From: Paenibacillus thiaminolyticus
GTDB taxonomy: Bacteria; Bacillota; Bacilli; Paenibacillales; Paenibacillaceae
Direction: 5' to 3'
Length of the DNA stretch: 64,000 bases
NCBI RefSeq assembly: GCF_007066085.1
Contig: NZ_CP041405.1
Span: 186,001 to 250,000, forward strand
In this document: positions 26,544 to 33,815 of the stretch, in pieces
How positions within the stretch are numbered: the stretch's first letter is position 1
How the letters are laid out: every line of letters begins with the position of its first letter
Notes under the pieces: generated by a model
The model's input: only the letters and a program-made list of their open reading frames with translations
Told to the model about the DNA's origin: nothing
The model's database searches: none
Translations under genes and position numbers: made by a program

Positions 26544-27155
26544 ATGATAGATTTTCGTATTGACACAGTAAAAGCAAAAAAATGGGGAGAGAAAAAATAT
26601 TCCCGCTGGAAATCCGTATTAACAGAGAATGAAAAAAGACAAATTACGGACTATACCAAAAACGCCAGTCCTATAAACAGTTATCTTAGAGAAAATAACG
26701 GCAACTTAGGGGCCAATCCTAATATGGACGAGAAAATTGAACTCATGGACAAAGCGTTAAATAAGTATAAATTAAATGATACCATAACCGTATATCGTGG
26801 GACGGACGGCATCATTTTCGGAGAAGAATTCCAGACCACTTTAATGAAGGGAAATAAAGTTAATGAGGAGGTGGCCAGGAAGATCAAAGGACAATTCGAA
26901 GGCACTATGTTATTGGAGCGGGGCTACTTAAGCACATCAATCGTTCTTGGGAACAATTTTCTGGCAAGAAACGTTCTTATAGAACTAAAGGTTCCTAAAG
27001 GGGAGAGTGCCGGGTATGTAGATCCAATTAGCTATTTTCCTGGCCAACTTGAGATGTTATTGCCCAGGAATACTCAATATTATATTGATAATATAAGGAC
27101 GATTGTCAATGGCGGATCACAAAGATTAAAAGTTGAAGCTAGAATCATAAAGTAA
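26544..27155 (+). CDS. C3-like Rho ADP-ribosyltransferase
   Basis: The start is ATG 26544 behind AGGTGAG, giving 203 residues. The catalytic set is complete: Arg85 (VYRG), GYLSTS at 127-132 and the ARTT loop ending PGQLEMLLPR with Gln168 and Glu170. The Q-x-E pair and the YVDPIS-x-F-x-GQLEMLLPR block match clostridial C3 exoenzymes and C3larvin of Paenibacillus larvae, which modify an Asn of RhoA-type GTPases. It is a single domain with no signal peptide. Known C3 enzymes lack a translocator, but this one lies directly downstream of two pore proteins. A terminator follows at 27176. Confidence 0.93.
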   Translation: MIDFRIDTVKAKKWGEKKYSRWKSVLTENEKRQITDYTKNASPINSYLRENNGNLGANPNMDEKIELMDKALNKYKLNDTITVYRGTDGIIFGEEFQTTLMKGNKVNEEVARKIKGQFEGTMLLERGYLSTSIVLGNNFLARNVLIELKVPKGESAGYVDPISYFPGQLEMLLPRNTQYYIDNIRTIVNGGSQRLKVEARIIK

Positions 27156-27175
27156 ATCTTCACTCGCAGAAACTC

Positions 27176-27215
27176 GCAAAGACCTGAGTACATCTCGGGT
27201 CTTTGTATGTTTTTT
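27176..27215 (+). terminator. Terminator of the binary-toxin operon
   Basis: CAAAGACCTGAG pairs with CTCGGGTCTTTG around a 5-base loop; the T-rich tail is TATGTTTTTT. Confidence 0.85.
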
Positions 27216-27353
27216 AGCGTCCTGAAGGAGTAAGTGCTGCAGCCGCAAATGATAACTTCGCGATGGTGGAATTTACAGATGGCTTTGAGACATCGGAAGA
27301 TAATAATGAAGCCGGCTGCTGATGCAGTCGGCTTGCGGCTCAACACTCTATTG

Positions 27354-27593
27354 TTATTTCCTTAAGGCGCTTTTCCCCGTGCTGTACAATTCGCAAGAGG
27401 TAAGGCCACAGATAATTCCATACATGACGCCAATTTTCAAATCGCCTGGAGCGAGATAGACAACGCCTGCCGCGATACCAAGGATAATCGACAGTACCGG
27501 AGCCAGGCGAATCGGCAGGCCGATCCCTTTTGCTATTTCCACTAATCCGACAATGACGGCCACGATCATAACCTCAGTAATCTCCATATTCAT
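27354..27593 (-). CDS. Holin-like small membrane protein
   Basis: 79 residues with hydrophobic helices at about 8-24 and 28-46 and a third weaker one at 54-68, short polar links, and a charged C terminus (STGKSALRK). This fits small phage-type holins found next to endolysins in Paenibacillus and Bacillus. It follows the amidase by 18 bases on the same strand and so shares promoter P4. By family it forms membrane lesions that let an endolysin or other proteins out of the cell. Confidence 0.75.
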   Translation of the reverse strand: MNMEITEVMIVAVIVGLVEIAKGIGLPIRLAPVLSIILGIAAGVVYLAPGDLKIGVMYGIICGLTSCELYSTGKSALRK

Positions 27594-27611
27594 CTATTCC
27601 TCCTCTCCGAT

Positions 27612-28367
27612 TTATGCATCTCTCAGTTCATAGCTCCACCCGTGTTCGTGGAACCATTTCTCCGCACGCGCCAGATTCTCGCCGCTTAACTCTCCAGTAA
27701 CCGCATAAGAAGTGCCATTATTTAAAAACTGAATCTGTGCCCAAAATCTCTTCTCCAGGAACATCTGAGAGATCTCATGAATAGCGGCTATACTCAATCC
27801 GCCTGTAACGATTTTCTTTTTGCCGGAGGTCACAGGTACCTCTCGGCCAGTTACTGTCTTCACGATGGAAGTAATGACATTATGTTTATTGTTCAGAAGC
27901 TTCCGCATATCGTCAGGATTCGTGATAAAAGCCAGCTCTATTAATATGGCCGGGGCGTTCGTGGAATTAAGCACCCGAAGCTCCTTTCGCTCCTTCGCTC
28001 CTCTGTCCCTAATTCCAACCGCCTCAGAGATTGCCCTGCTGACGCTTGCGGACAAGGCTTGTTGATCGTAATAAAGAACTTCTACCCCTGTAGCCGTTGA
28101 TGCGGCCGCGTTAAGATGCAAGGAAATGTCTAGTCTTCCATCTTTATTGTAGTTGTTACAATTGCAGACGATGTTGGCCAGGTTCTCATTCTGCGTTTTC
28201 CCCATGTCATCCGTAGTGCAGGCGACAGTTTGACCCGCTTGATTGAAGGCATCGATGAGCATAGCTGCAAATTCTCTGGCGACTTCATGTTCCTTGTAGC
28301 CGCATCCGGTTGCGCCCGGAACAAATGCGTTGTGCCCCGCATGGACGGTAATCAATTTATAACCCAT
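27612..28367 (-). CDS. N-acetylmuramoyl-L-alanine amidase (Amidase_3 type endolysin)
   Basis: The start is taken at the ATG whose first base is 28367, behind GGGAGAGAG; an upstream in-frame ATG at 28418 lacks a ribosome site. 251 residues. Zinc and catalytic motifs are VHAGHN (8-13), YKEHEVAREF, SLHLNAA and AILIELAFITN with the catalytic Glu. A small C-terminal domain (about 190-251) resembles a cell-wall-binding or SPOR-like module. It has no signal peptide, so it needs the neighbouring holin. It carries the island-type promoter, which ties lysis or release to toxin expression. Confidence 0.9.
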   Translation of the reverse strand: MGYKLITVHAGHNAFVPGATGCGYKEHEVAREFAAMLIDAFNQAGQTVACTTDDMGKTQNENLANIVCNCNNYNKDGRLDISLHLNAAASTATGVEVLYYDQQALSASVSRAISEAVGIRDRGAKERKELRVLNSTNAPAILIELAFITNPDDMRKLLNNKHNVITSIVKTVTGREVPVTSGKKKIVTGGLSIAAIHEISQMFLEKRFWAQIQFLNNGTSYAVTGELSGENLARAEKWFHEHGWSYELRDA

Positions 28368-28446
28368 GTTTCTCTCTCCCTTTTTAACAATGTGTGATCT
28401 TTTGATGTCCTTTCTCATTGCAAATCTTCCTTGCAGTTACACCTAA

Positions 28447-28502
28447 AATATACCTTTCGAGATTCCTGAAGGATGAAACATATTTTCACCCATGAATGAA
28501 AA
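28447..28502 (-). promoter_or_regulatory. Island promoter box P4 (before amidase-holin)
   Basis: Read on the minus strand: TTTTCAT-TCATGG-GTGAAAA (28502-28483), TAT, then 27 bases to TATATT (28452-28447). Bases outside the arms differ from P2/P3, so the shared arms and spacing are conserved rather than freshly copied. Confidence 0.75.
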
Positions 28503-28525
28503 TGTCTATGCGAGAAAAATGTAAA

Positions 28526-28565
28526 AAGCATCAGAGCTGAATGAGTCGGCTGCTGATGCTTATTT
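28526..28565. terminator. Possible bidirectional terminator
   Basis: AAGCATCAG and CTGATGCTT pair around an 18-base loop, with A/T runs on both sides. It lies downstream of the minus-strand regulator gene. Confidence 0.6.
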
Positions 28566-28633
28566 ATTGGACCGAACGAAATCTCTGCAAGTACGAATGG
28601 AGCACGGTATTGTTATTTTTGATACCCCCGTTT

Positions 28634-30052
28634 TTATAAGGATAGACTAAGCAGTTGTTTAATAGATTTTAAATCTTTCAAGGCGAGTTGATCTGGAATC
28701 CAAATGACAGGAATTTGAGTTTTATTGATTTTGTAATTGGTGATAATGAAATCGAACTTGACCGTATTGCTTGGTTCGGTTTGAAGGCTTAGAACGTTAC
28801 CCAATTCATTATTTAATTTGTGATAGATGAATTTCTTCCAATTGGTTGGTCCGGATAAAAGCAGTAAAACCTTTTTTTTATAATTTGACAGGAGAATAGA
28901 TAAAATATGAAACGTGATGTGGTAGCTCTCATCTTCAGATAATCTCTCTCCATTTATTTCTTTATTCCACGTGATAATAAGAGGGTGAATGATGTTGTAG
29001 CCCTCTATTAATTCAAGAGGAATCGTCTTAAATTTACCCCAAAAGTATTCTAACGGTAAATTGAGATTTTTAAATATATAGATCTTGTGGAAAGAAAAAT
29101 GGATGTTATGTCTTATTTCTTCTATTACTTTGGCATTCATATTTACTTCACTTGAAATCATGTCAATTAAAGCAAGGTGCTTATCGTAAAGTTGTTTATA
29201 GGTTCCACGATAGTAATTCTTGATTTTACTTTTTTCATTATCATCCCCCTCGGAGATGAGGAAAAAAAATAGTGTAAAAAACTTAAGTTCATTTTGCTGG
29301 AAGCTGACCTTATAGAAATTTTCAATCGCAGAGACAATGGCATAGGTGCAATCTAACTTTTGAGAGCTAAATATGTAGTCCATATTGAAACTTTTGGAAA
29401 TAAAATGTTTATATATATTTCGATTTACAGACACATTGATGAGTATGGTTAATAGATTATAATCGATCTCAATTTTATAAAAACGAATATAGTTCTCAAT
29501 TTTTTGTTGCAAGTCTAGCTCCGGTTTAAAAATTTGTTTATACTTTTGCACGTTAAAAAAAAGAACCATATAGAAGTATCTAATATTCAGTTCCTTTCCA
29601 ATTATTTGAATCGTTGTTCTGAAATTAAAATCAAGATTAAAATGTCTAAGTATTTTTCTGAAATTATTTAATTTTTTCTTCAATGTTAATTTATCTAAGT
29701 ACAATATTTGAGACCATTTTTCCAGGCTATAATACTTCTGATTGAATATTCCCATTAAAATGTTGTAAAGCTCACTGTTTATTAGATAAGTAGCTATAAT
29801 AGTGGAAAGATGATCTAAAGGATCTTTTTTTAGAACGTAACCTTTGGAATTAATGCTTATTATATCCCAATTCTCTGGGAGATTTTGTTTTAATTGAGAA
29901 ATGTCGCTTATAATCGTTCTGCTTGTACATTGCAGCTTACGGGCTAAAGAACTTGAAGACACGATACCTTCGCTATCAATTAAGGATTCTAATATTTGGA
30001 TTTTTCGAATAATTGAATGATTTTGAATTAAGTGAGTGGTGAATTTATCCAT
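28634..30052 (-). CDS. AtxA/Mga-like PRD transcription regulator 2
   Basis: 472 residues, within a few of AtxA (475). A winged HTH lies near 30-70 (IVSSSSLARKLQCTSRTIISDISQL) and a second HTH-like region near 105-150. PRD-like helical domains fill about 165-385 and a C-terminal EIIB-like domain begins at about 390 (KKKVLLLLSGPTNWKK). The gene is very AT-rich, more so than its neighbours. Its promoter region carries the same box as the toxin genes in two-way form (30191-30282), suggesting positive autoregulation. It is only about 25-30% similar by eye to regulator 1, so the two are not a recent duplicate. Confidence 0.8.
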   Translation of the reverse strand: MDKFTTHLIQNHSIIRKIQILESLIDSEGIVSSSSLARKLQCTSRTIISDISQLKQNLPENWDIISINSKGYVLKKDPLDHLSTIIATYLINSELYNILMGIFNQKYYSLEKWSQILYLDKLTLKKKLNNFRKILRHFNLDFNFRTTIQIIGKELNIRYFYMVLFFNVQKYKQIFKPELDLQQKIENYIRFYKIEIDYNLLTILINVSVNRNIYKHFISKSFNMDYIFSSQKLDCTYAIVSAIENFYKVSFQQNELKFFTLFFFLISEGDDNEKSKIKNYYRGTYKQLYDKHLALIDMISSEVNMNAKVIEEIRHNIHFSFHKIYIFKNLNLPLEYFWGKFKTIPLELIEGYNIIHPLIITWNKEINGERLSEDESYHITFHILSILLSNYKKKVLLLLSGPTNWKKFIYHKLNNELGNVLSLQTEPSNTVKFDFIITNYKINKTQIPVIWIPDQLALKDLKSIKQLLSLSL

Positions 30053-30190
30053 TTAGTCTCCCCCTCGAAAAGCGATAAATGGTTAAAGTACGGATTTACG
30101 AATTTCCCCTAAACATATCTTTCTAATGTTTGTCTTCTTAATGAAAATCTTTATTATTTTTCTCCTTCTCACAATTTATATTTCAATTAG

Positions 30191-30282
30191 AAAGTAACGT
30201 AATTTTGTAATGAAAAACGATACATAATTTCATTAATAGATGAAAATATGTATGGTTTTTAAAATGTTTGTAAAGGTCTGCT
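30191..30282. promoter_or_regulatory. Symmetric two-way island promoter P5
   Basis: The core ATTTCAT-TAATAG-ATGAAAA (30227-30246) is extended on both sides by CATA/TATG, GATA/TATG and AAAAAC/GTTTTT, giving about 20-bp arms. On the minus strand, 27 bases after TGAAATTAT stands TACTTT (30196-30191), facing regulator 2. On the plus strand, 27 bases after TGAAAATAT stands TCTGCT (30277-30282), a poor -10, with no clear gene before 30443. Confidence 0.7.
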
Positions 30283-30371
30283 TGTGAAAGGGGGAACGAG
30301 GAAGGATTTAAGAGACAACATATTAAAAAGGGAGGAGATTAACGAAATTTGGGTTTATTTGTTGGATAGTG

Positions 30372-30414
30372 TTTACAATAATCAAATTTTATGGTAATCT
30401 ATCGATAATCAAAT
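30372..30414 (+). promoter_or_regulatory. Promoter of receptor 1 with direct-repeat operator
   Basis: TTTACA (30372-30377), 17 bases, TAATCT (30395-30400). The direct repeat ATAATCAAAT occurs at 30378-30387 and 30405-30414, one inside the spacer and one just after the -10. This is a plausible autoregulatory site for the RRNPP receptor. Confidence 0.55.
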
Positions 30415-30442
30415 ATATGCAATCCCAAAGGAAGGTGAGGCT

Positions 30443-31726
30443 GTGAGTACCGTTGCTGCGAAGCCACAGAGGTTGGGGGAGCTAATACAGTACTATCGGC
30501 AGAAGAAGGAATTGAGTCTGTCGAAGCTGCAAGAAGCGGTCGGCATAGATAAAGGCAGCCTGTCGAGAATTGAAAACAGCGAGGTCAAACGCCCTGATTT
30601 TCAATCCATCCTGTCGATCGCCGCGGTATTGGACATTCCCCATGACGCCATCGTAGAACAGTACATCGAGATCGGACATAAATCGGAAGTCATATACAAT
30701 ATTTTACAGAACGAATTGACAACACTCGAGCATCCTTCGCTCATACCGAAAATTGCCGCCAAGTTTCTTGAAGCGCCCAATGAAGACAGCCTGGATGCAG
30801 TAGAGAAGTTGTATCGAACGATAGGCTCCGTGAATCATCCTTCCACTCAGTTATCTTTATACACCCTCATCGTTGACTACTCGCGGGCTCATGGAATTAT
30901 GCCCTATATCGCTAAGGGATTATATCAGAGATACATGATTGAACGAAATGATTTCAGCAGGTTGAAGGAAACGTATCAGGTTGGAAAAAATGTGCTGGAC
31001 TATGCTAATTTTTTGAGCGAGAAAGATCGGATACTTCTATATTATGGCTTGAGTGTTCACGCTTATAGTCTTATGTTTTATCATGATGCCATAAAATTCG
31101 GTAATTATGTTGTGGAAAATGGGGCAGGAGAACCGCTAGCAAATGCAACTCATAATGTTTGCAATGCTTATTACCATTTGGGGAATTATGACGATTGCAA
31201 TTCCTATCTCGAAAAGTATAGTCATTTCCCGTATCCTTTCGTCAAAGAGAATGTTGAATTAATGACTGCCTTTCTTAACGGGAAGAAAGGGAATATTGAG
31301 TCCGCCATTACTCAGTTTAATAACTGTTTAGATAACCTGTCCTCATATAATTTGATTCATGCCGTAACTGAATTAATGGAACTATATCTCTATAAAAACG
31401 ATCTTGTTGCAGCAGATCAACTCCTTATGTATGAAGAACAAATAATTGAGAGCATCACTCAACCACGAACTACGCCATATGAAAGGTCAAGATTAGCGCA
31501 CTACTTTCGCATCAAAGGACAATTGTTAACTCGTAAAGAACATGAAAAAGACGCTGTTGATAGTTTCTTGAAAAGTACATTAGAGTACGTAAAAATTGGT
31601 CGTTTTACTGAAGCTTTTGAATCATTGTCGTTTGTGACGCAATCAATGATACATAATCAGTCAGTTTTCAATAGTGAGATAATCAAAAAAGTTAACAATC
31701 TTTTACAAAAAATTGCTGCAAAATAA
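30443..31726 (+). CDS. RRNPP-family quorum-sensing regulator (HTH + TPR), receptor 1
   Basis: GTG 30443 follows AAGGAAGGTGAGG. 427 residues: an XRE-type HTH at about 10-65 (LGELIQYYRQKKELSLSKL, then GIDKGSLSRIENSE), and a long helical TPR array from about 75 to the end (for example YYHLGNYDDCNSYLEKY). This is the layout of PlcR, NprR and PrgX-type cytoplasmic receptors, which bind a re-imported peptide and then change DNA binding. A 35-codon secreted-peptide gene starts 21 bases after its stop, the usual place for the cognate pheromone. Confidence 0.88.
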   Translation: MSTVAAKPQRLGELIQYYRQKKELSLSKLQEAVGIDKGSLSRIENSEVKRPDFQSILSIAAVLDIPHDAIVEQYIEIGHKSEVIYNILQNELTTLEHPSLIPKIAAKFLEAPNEDSLDAVEKLYRTIGSVNHPSTQLSLYTLIVDYSRAHGIMPYIAKGLYQRYMIERNDFSRLKETYQVGKNVLDYANFLSEKDRILLYYGLSVHAYSLMFYHDAIKFGNYVVENGAGEPLANATHNVCNAYYHLGNYDDCNSYLEKYSHFPYPFVKENVELMTAFLNGKKGNIESAITQFNNCLDNLSSYNLIHAVTELMELYLYKNDLVAADQLLMYEEQIIESITQPRTTPYERSRLAHYFRIKGQLLTRKEHEKDAVDSFLKSTLEYVKIGRFTEAFESLSFVTQSMIHNQSVFNSEIIKKVNNLLQKIAAK

Positions 31727-31746
31727 TTAAGGAGGAATATGGTGTC

Positions 31747-31854
31747 ATGAGAAAACGAAAACTTCTTTTCATTGCCTCTCTTCTAGTTTTTGGAGCAATC
31801 AGCATGGAGCATATTGTTTCATACATCGATGCCCCGTGGATAACTAACTTCTAA
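31747..31854 (+). CDS. Pheromone precursor peptide (35 aa)
   Basis: The small frame starts at ATG 31747 behind AAGGAGG (31729-31735). It has a basic start (MRKRK), a hydrophobic core (LLFIASLLVFGAIS) and a polar C terminus ending DAPWITNF. The layout, length and position right after receptor 1 match Phr, NprX and PapR precursors, whose last 5-10 residues form the signal after export and cutting. The pair is therefore a candidate self-contained quorum-sensing system. Confidence 0.8.
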   Translation: MRKRKLLFIASLLVFGAISMEHIVSYIDAPWITNF

Positions 31855-31941
31855 TGCATATAACATCTTAAAACACTAGTCATGGCCGCCATTCGTTGGT
31901 GGGGTACCATCATTAATTAAGATTAAGAAAGGATTGGTAAC

Positions 31942-32091
31942 ATGAAATAGTTATTTTCGAAAGCACCGATTCTTTTACTGGCAATGTTGCTGATAGTTTT
32001 AGGGGCTGCACTCACTCCCAGCGTTGTCTCTGCAGATCCCCCTTGGATCAAGCCATCGGTCTATAGCAGCAATAACTCGTTCGACAGATAG
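31942..32091 (+). pseudogene. Second pheromone precursor gene, stop at codon 3
   Basis: From ATG 31942 (AGAAAGGATTGG upstream) the frame reads Met-Lys-stop, then runs open for 46 codons to TAG 32089. The frame holds a signal peptide (LLLAMLLIVLGAALT) with a probable cut at VSA, then DPPWIKPSVYSSNNSFDR. DPPWI recalls DAPWI of the first peptide. A single base change (AAG or CAG to TAG) explains the loss. It could still be made if a later start such as ATG 31978 is used. Confidence 0.7.
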
Positions 32092-32131
32092 AAATTTGAA
32101 AAGTCTCTTCGAAAGGAGATTGATGTATTAT

Positions 32132-32156
32132 GACGCCTTTATGGGCGTCTTTTTGT
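32132..32156 (+). terminator. Terminator after pheromone locus
   Basis: GACGCC and GGCGTC pair around a 6-base loop, followed by TTTTTGTGTTTT. Confidence 0.75.
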
Positions 32157-32190
32157 GTTTTATGTATAAAGTTGTTGCATAATAATCCAG

Positions 32191-32230
32191 AATCAAGTCA
32201 TATTTACCAACTTCATCTATAATCAAGTCA
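32191..32230 (+). promoter_or_regulatory. Direct-repeat operator before spo0E-like/receptor 2
   Basis: AATCAAGTCA occurs at 32191-32200 and 32221-32230, exactly 30 bp apart. The second copy overlaps a TATAAT (32218-32223). It resembles ATAATCAAAT before receptor 1. Confidence 0.5.
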
Positions 32231-32260
32231 AATAATACAGTTTATGGATGAGGTGTGGAA

Positions 32261-32473
32261 ATGAACCATCAACCGGTATACAAAGGCGATTTAATCCCTT
32301 TTACTTATAGCTATGAGAAAGCTGGCTGTTTAATTGAAATCATTGAGAGCACCCGACAGGAGCTTATAGAAACGGCCACGGAAAAAAAGTGTCTTACCGA
32401 TGAAACCGTTGTAAGATTAAGCCAAAAGTTGGACACATACCTTTTGGAGTTTCAAAGAAGGAGCTGCGGCTAG
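32261..32473 (+). CDS. Spo0E-like aspartyl-phosphate phosphatase
   Basis: 70 residues from ATG 32261, seven bases after GAGG. The helical hairpin contains LIEIIESTRQEL and the signature LSQKLDTYLLEFQR, which fits the family SQxLD-x(4)-Y motif. Spo0E-type proteins remove phosphate from Spo0A-P and delay sporulation. It is followed after 45 bases by receptor 2, with no terminator, so it may connect the quorum signal with the Spo0A decision. Confidence 0.85.
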   Translation: MNHQPVYKGDLIPFTYSYEKAGCLIEIIESTRQELIETATEKKCLTDETVVRLSQKLDTYLLEFQRRSCG

Positions 32474-32518
32474 AAAAAAAGGATCTGATATTCCGGATTA
32501 TTAGGGGAAGGTGAAGCT

Positions 32519-33727
32519 GTGAATACCGGTGCTGTAAAGCCTAAAAGCTTGGGGGAGTTAATTAAGCATTATCGGCAAATGAATAGCGAAATTGCAGATC
32601 AGTATACTGAGATTGAGCATAAACCTGAAGTCATATACTCTATTTTACAGACCGAATTGGGAACACTCGAGCATCCATCATTAATACCCGAAATAGCCGC
32701 CAAATTTCTTGAATTATCAAATGGCATGGAGGGAGTAAAAGAGCTGTGCAGAGTAACAGACTCGATAGATGATACCGCCATTCAATTAGCCGTGTACAAC
32801 TTAATTATTGATTACTCTCGCTCTCATGGAATGATGCCCTATATTGCCAAGGGATTATACCGAAAATACATGATCGAACGAAATGATTTCAGTAAATTGA
32901 AAGAAACCTATCAACTGGGTAAGTGTGCATTGGACTATGTACAGTTTCTGAGCGACAAAGAACGAATTATATTTTATTATTCAATAGGTGTTCATGCTGA
33001 CAGCTTAATGAACTATGATGACTCTGTACCCTATATGAAATATGTGGTGGAGAACGATAACTCAGAAGATGGTGCATATAGAGCGAATGCTTATCTTAGC
33101 CTATGCAATTCTTCCTATAATACTGGTGATTACAGGGCGAGCCAGGTATATCTAAATGAGTACAGTAAGTACTCTTTTTCGTATGTAGCCGATAATGTGC
33201 ATTTTATGTCGGCTTGTATAGATGGCAAGATGGGGAACGTGGATAGTTCGATTTCCAAGTTGCGTTCTTATTTACAAAATACTTCTGAATACAACCTTAT
33301 TTATGCTGTTGCTGAACTACTTGATCAATATTTACAAAAAAAAGACTTTCATTCAGCAAAGAAGCTTCTTGTCTATGAAGAACAAATGGTGAAGTCGCTG
33401 GAGGATATGCGCACAACGCCTTTTAAACGAGCGCTGTTAGCTCGTTTTTACAAGAATATGGGGGATATCTTGTATCACGAAGATATGGACAAATCGTTGG
33501 AATATTACAAGAAAAGCGTTTTGGAATATGCGGGGATCGGGCAGTATGACAATTCGCTGCATAGTCTTAGCTATATTTTTCAGGCCATTGCGAAAGGTGT
33601 CATAGTAGATAAGGAGACCTTAAAAGAACTTGATTCCGCCATAAAATCAGTGGGACAACTCTTATGGTCCAGATCAGCATATCTGGTAGAGATGGCATCG
33701 CGGTGTTCATGGGAAGTAGCCAGATGA
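32519..33727 (+). CDS. RRNPP receptor 2 lacking the helix-turn-helix
   Basis: GTG 32519 follows GGGGAAGGTG. It is a paralogue of receptor 1: the first 20 residues (KSLGELIKHYRQM) align with LGELIQYYRQ, then about 45 residues covering the HTH are missing in frame and similarity resumes at DQYTEIEHKPEVIY. The TPR array is complete (for example YNTGDYRASQVYLNEYSKY). It can hardly bind DNA as PlcR does. It could act by binding peptide, as Rap proteins do, or by pairing with receptor 1 as an inhibitor. Its C terminus differs from that of receptor 1. Confidence 0.85.
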   Translation: MNTGAVKPKSLGELIKHYRQMNSEIADQYTEIEHKPEVIYSILQTELGTLEHPSLIPEIAAKFLELSNGMEGVKELCRVTDSIDDTAIQLAVYNLIIDYSRSHGMMPYIAKGLYRKYMIERNDFSKLKETYQLGKCALDYVQFLSDKERIIFYYSIGVHADSLMNYDDSVPYMKYVVENDNSEDGAYRANAYLSLCNSSYNTGDYRASQVYLNEYSKYSFSYVADNVHFMSACIDGKMGNVDSSISKLRSYLQNTSEYNLIYAVAELLDQYLQKKDFHSAKKLLVYEEQMVKSLEDMRTTPFKRALLARFYKNMGDILYHEDMDKSLEYYKKSVLEYAGIGQYDNSLHSLSYIFQAIAKGVIVDKETLKELDSAIKSVGQLLWSRSAYLVEMASRCSWEVAR

Positions 33728-33767
33728 AAAGGGAACCTAAATATATTCAAACGCCTCAGAATGTTGA

Positions 33768-33800
33768 AAAACCCTGTCCTTTTGTAAGGTACAGGGTTTC
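33768..33800. terminator. Bidirectional terminator
   Basis: AACCCTGTCCTT and AAGGTACAGGGTT pair around TTGT; A and T runs flank the stem. It serves receptor 2 and the convergent hydrolase gene. Confidence 0.75.
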
Positions 33801-33815
33801 TCACATGAAAAGGAC

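Noticed and set aside
27216-27353. Small coding-like stretch (VEFTDGFETSEDNNEAGC) after the toxin terminator
   Set aside because: No start codon or ribosome site and only about 35 codons; probably a relic tail of a lost gene.
32129-32188. Nineteen-codon frame from an ATG behind AAAGGAG
   Set aside because: It overlaps the terminator hairpin (32132-32149). The ribosome-like site is probably chance, although a tiny peptide cannot be ruled out.
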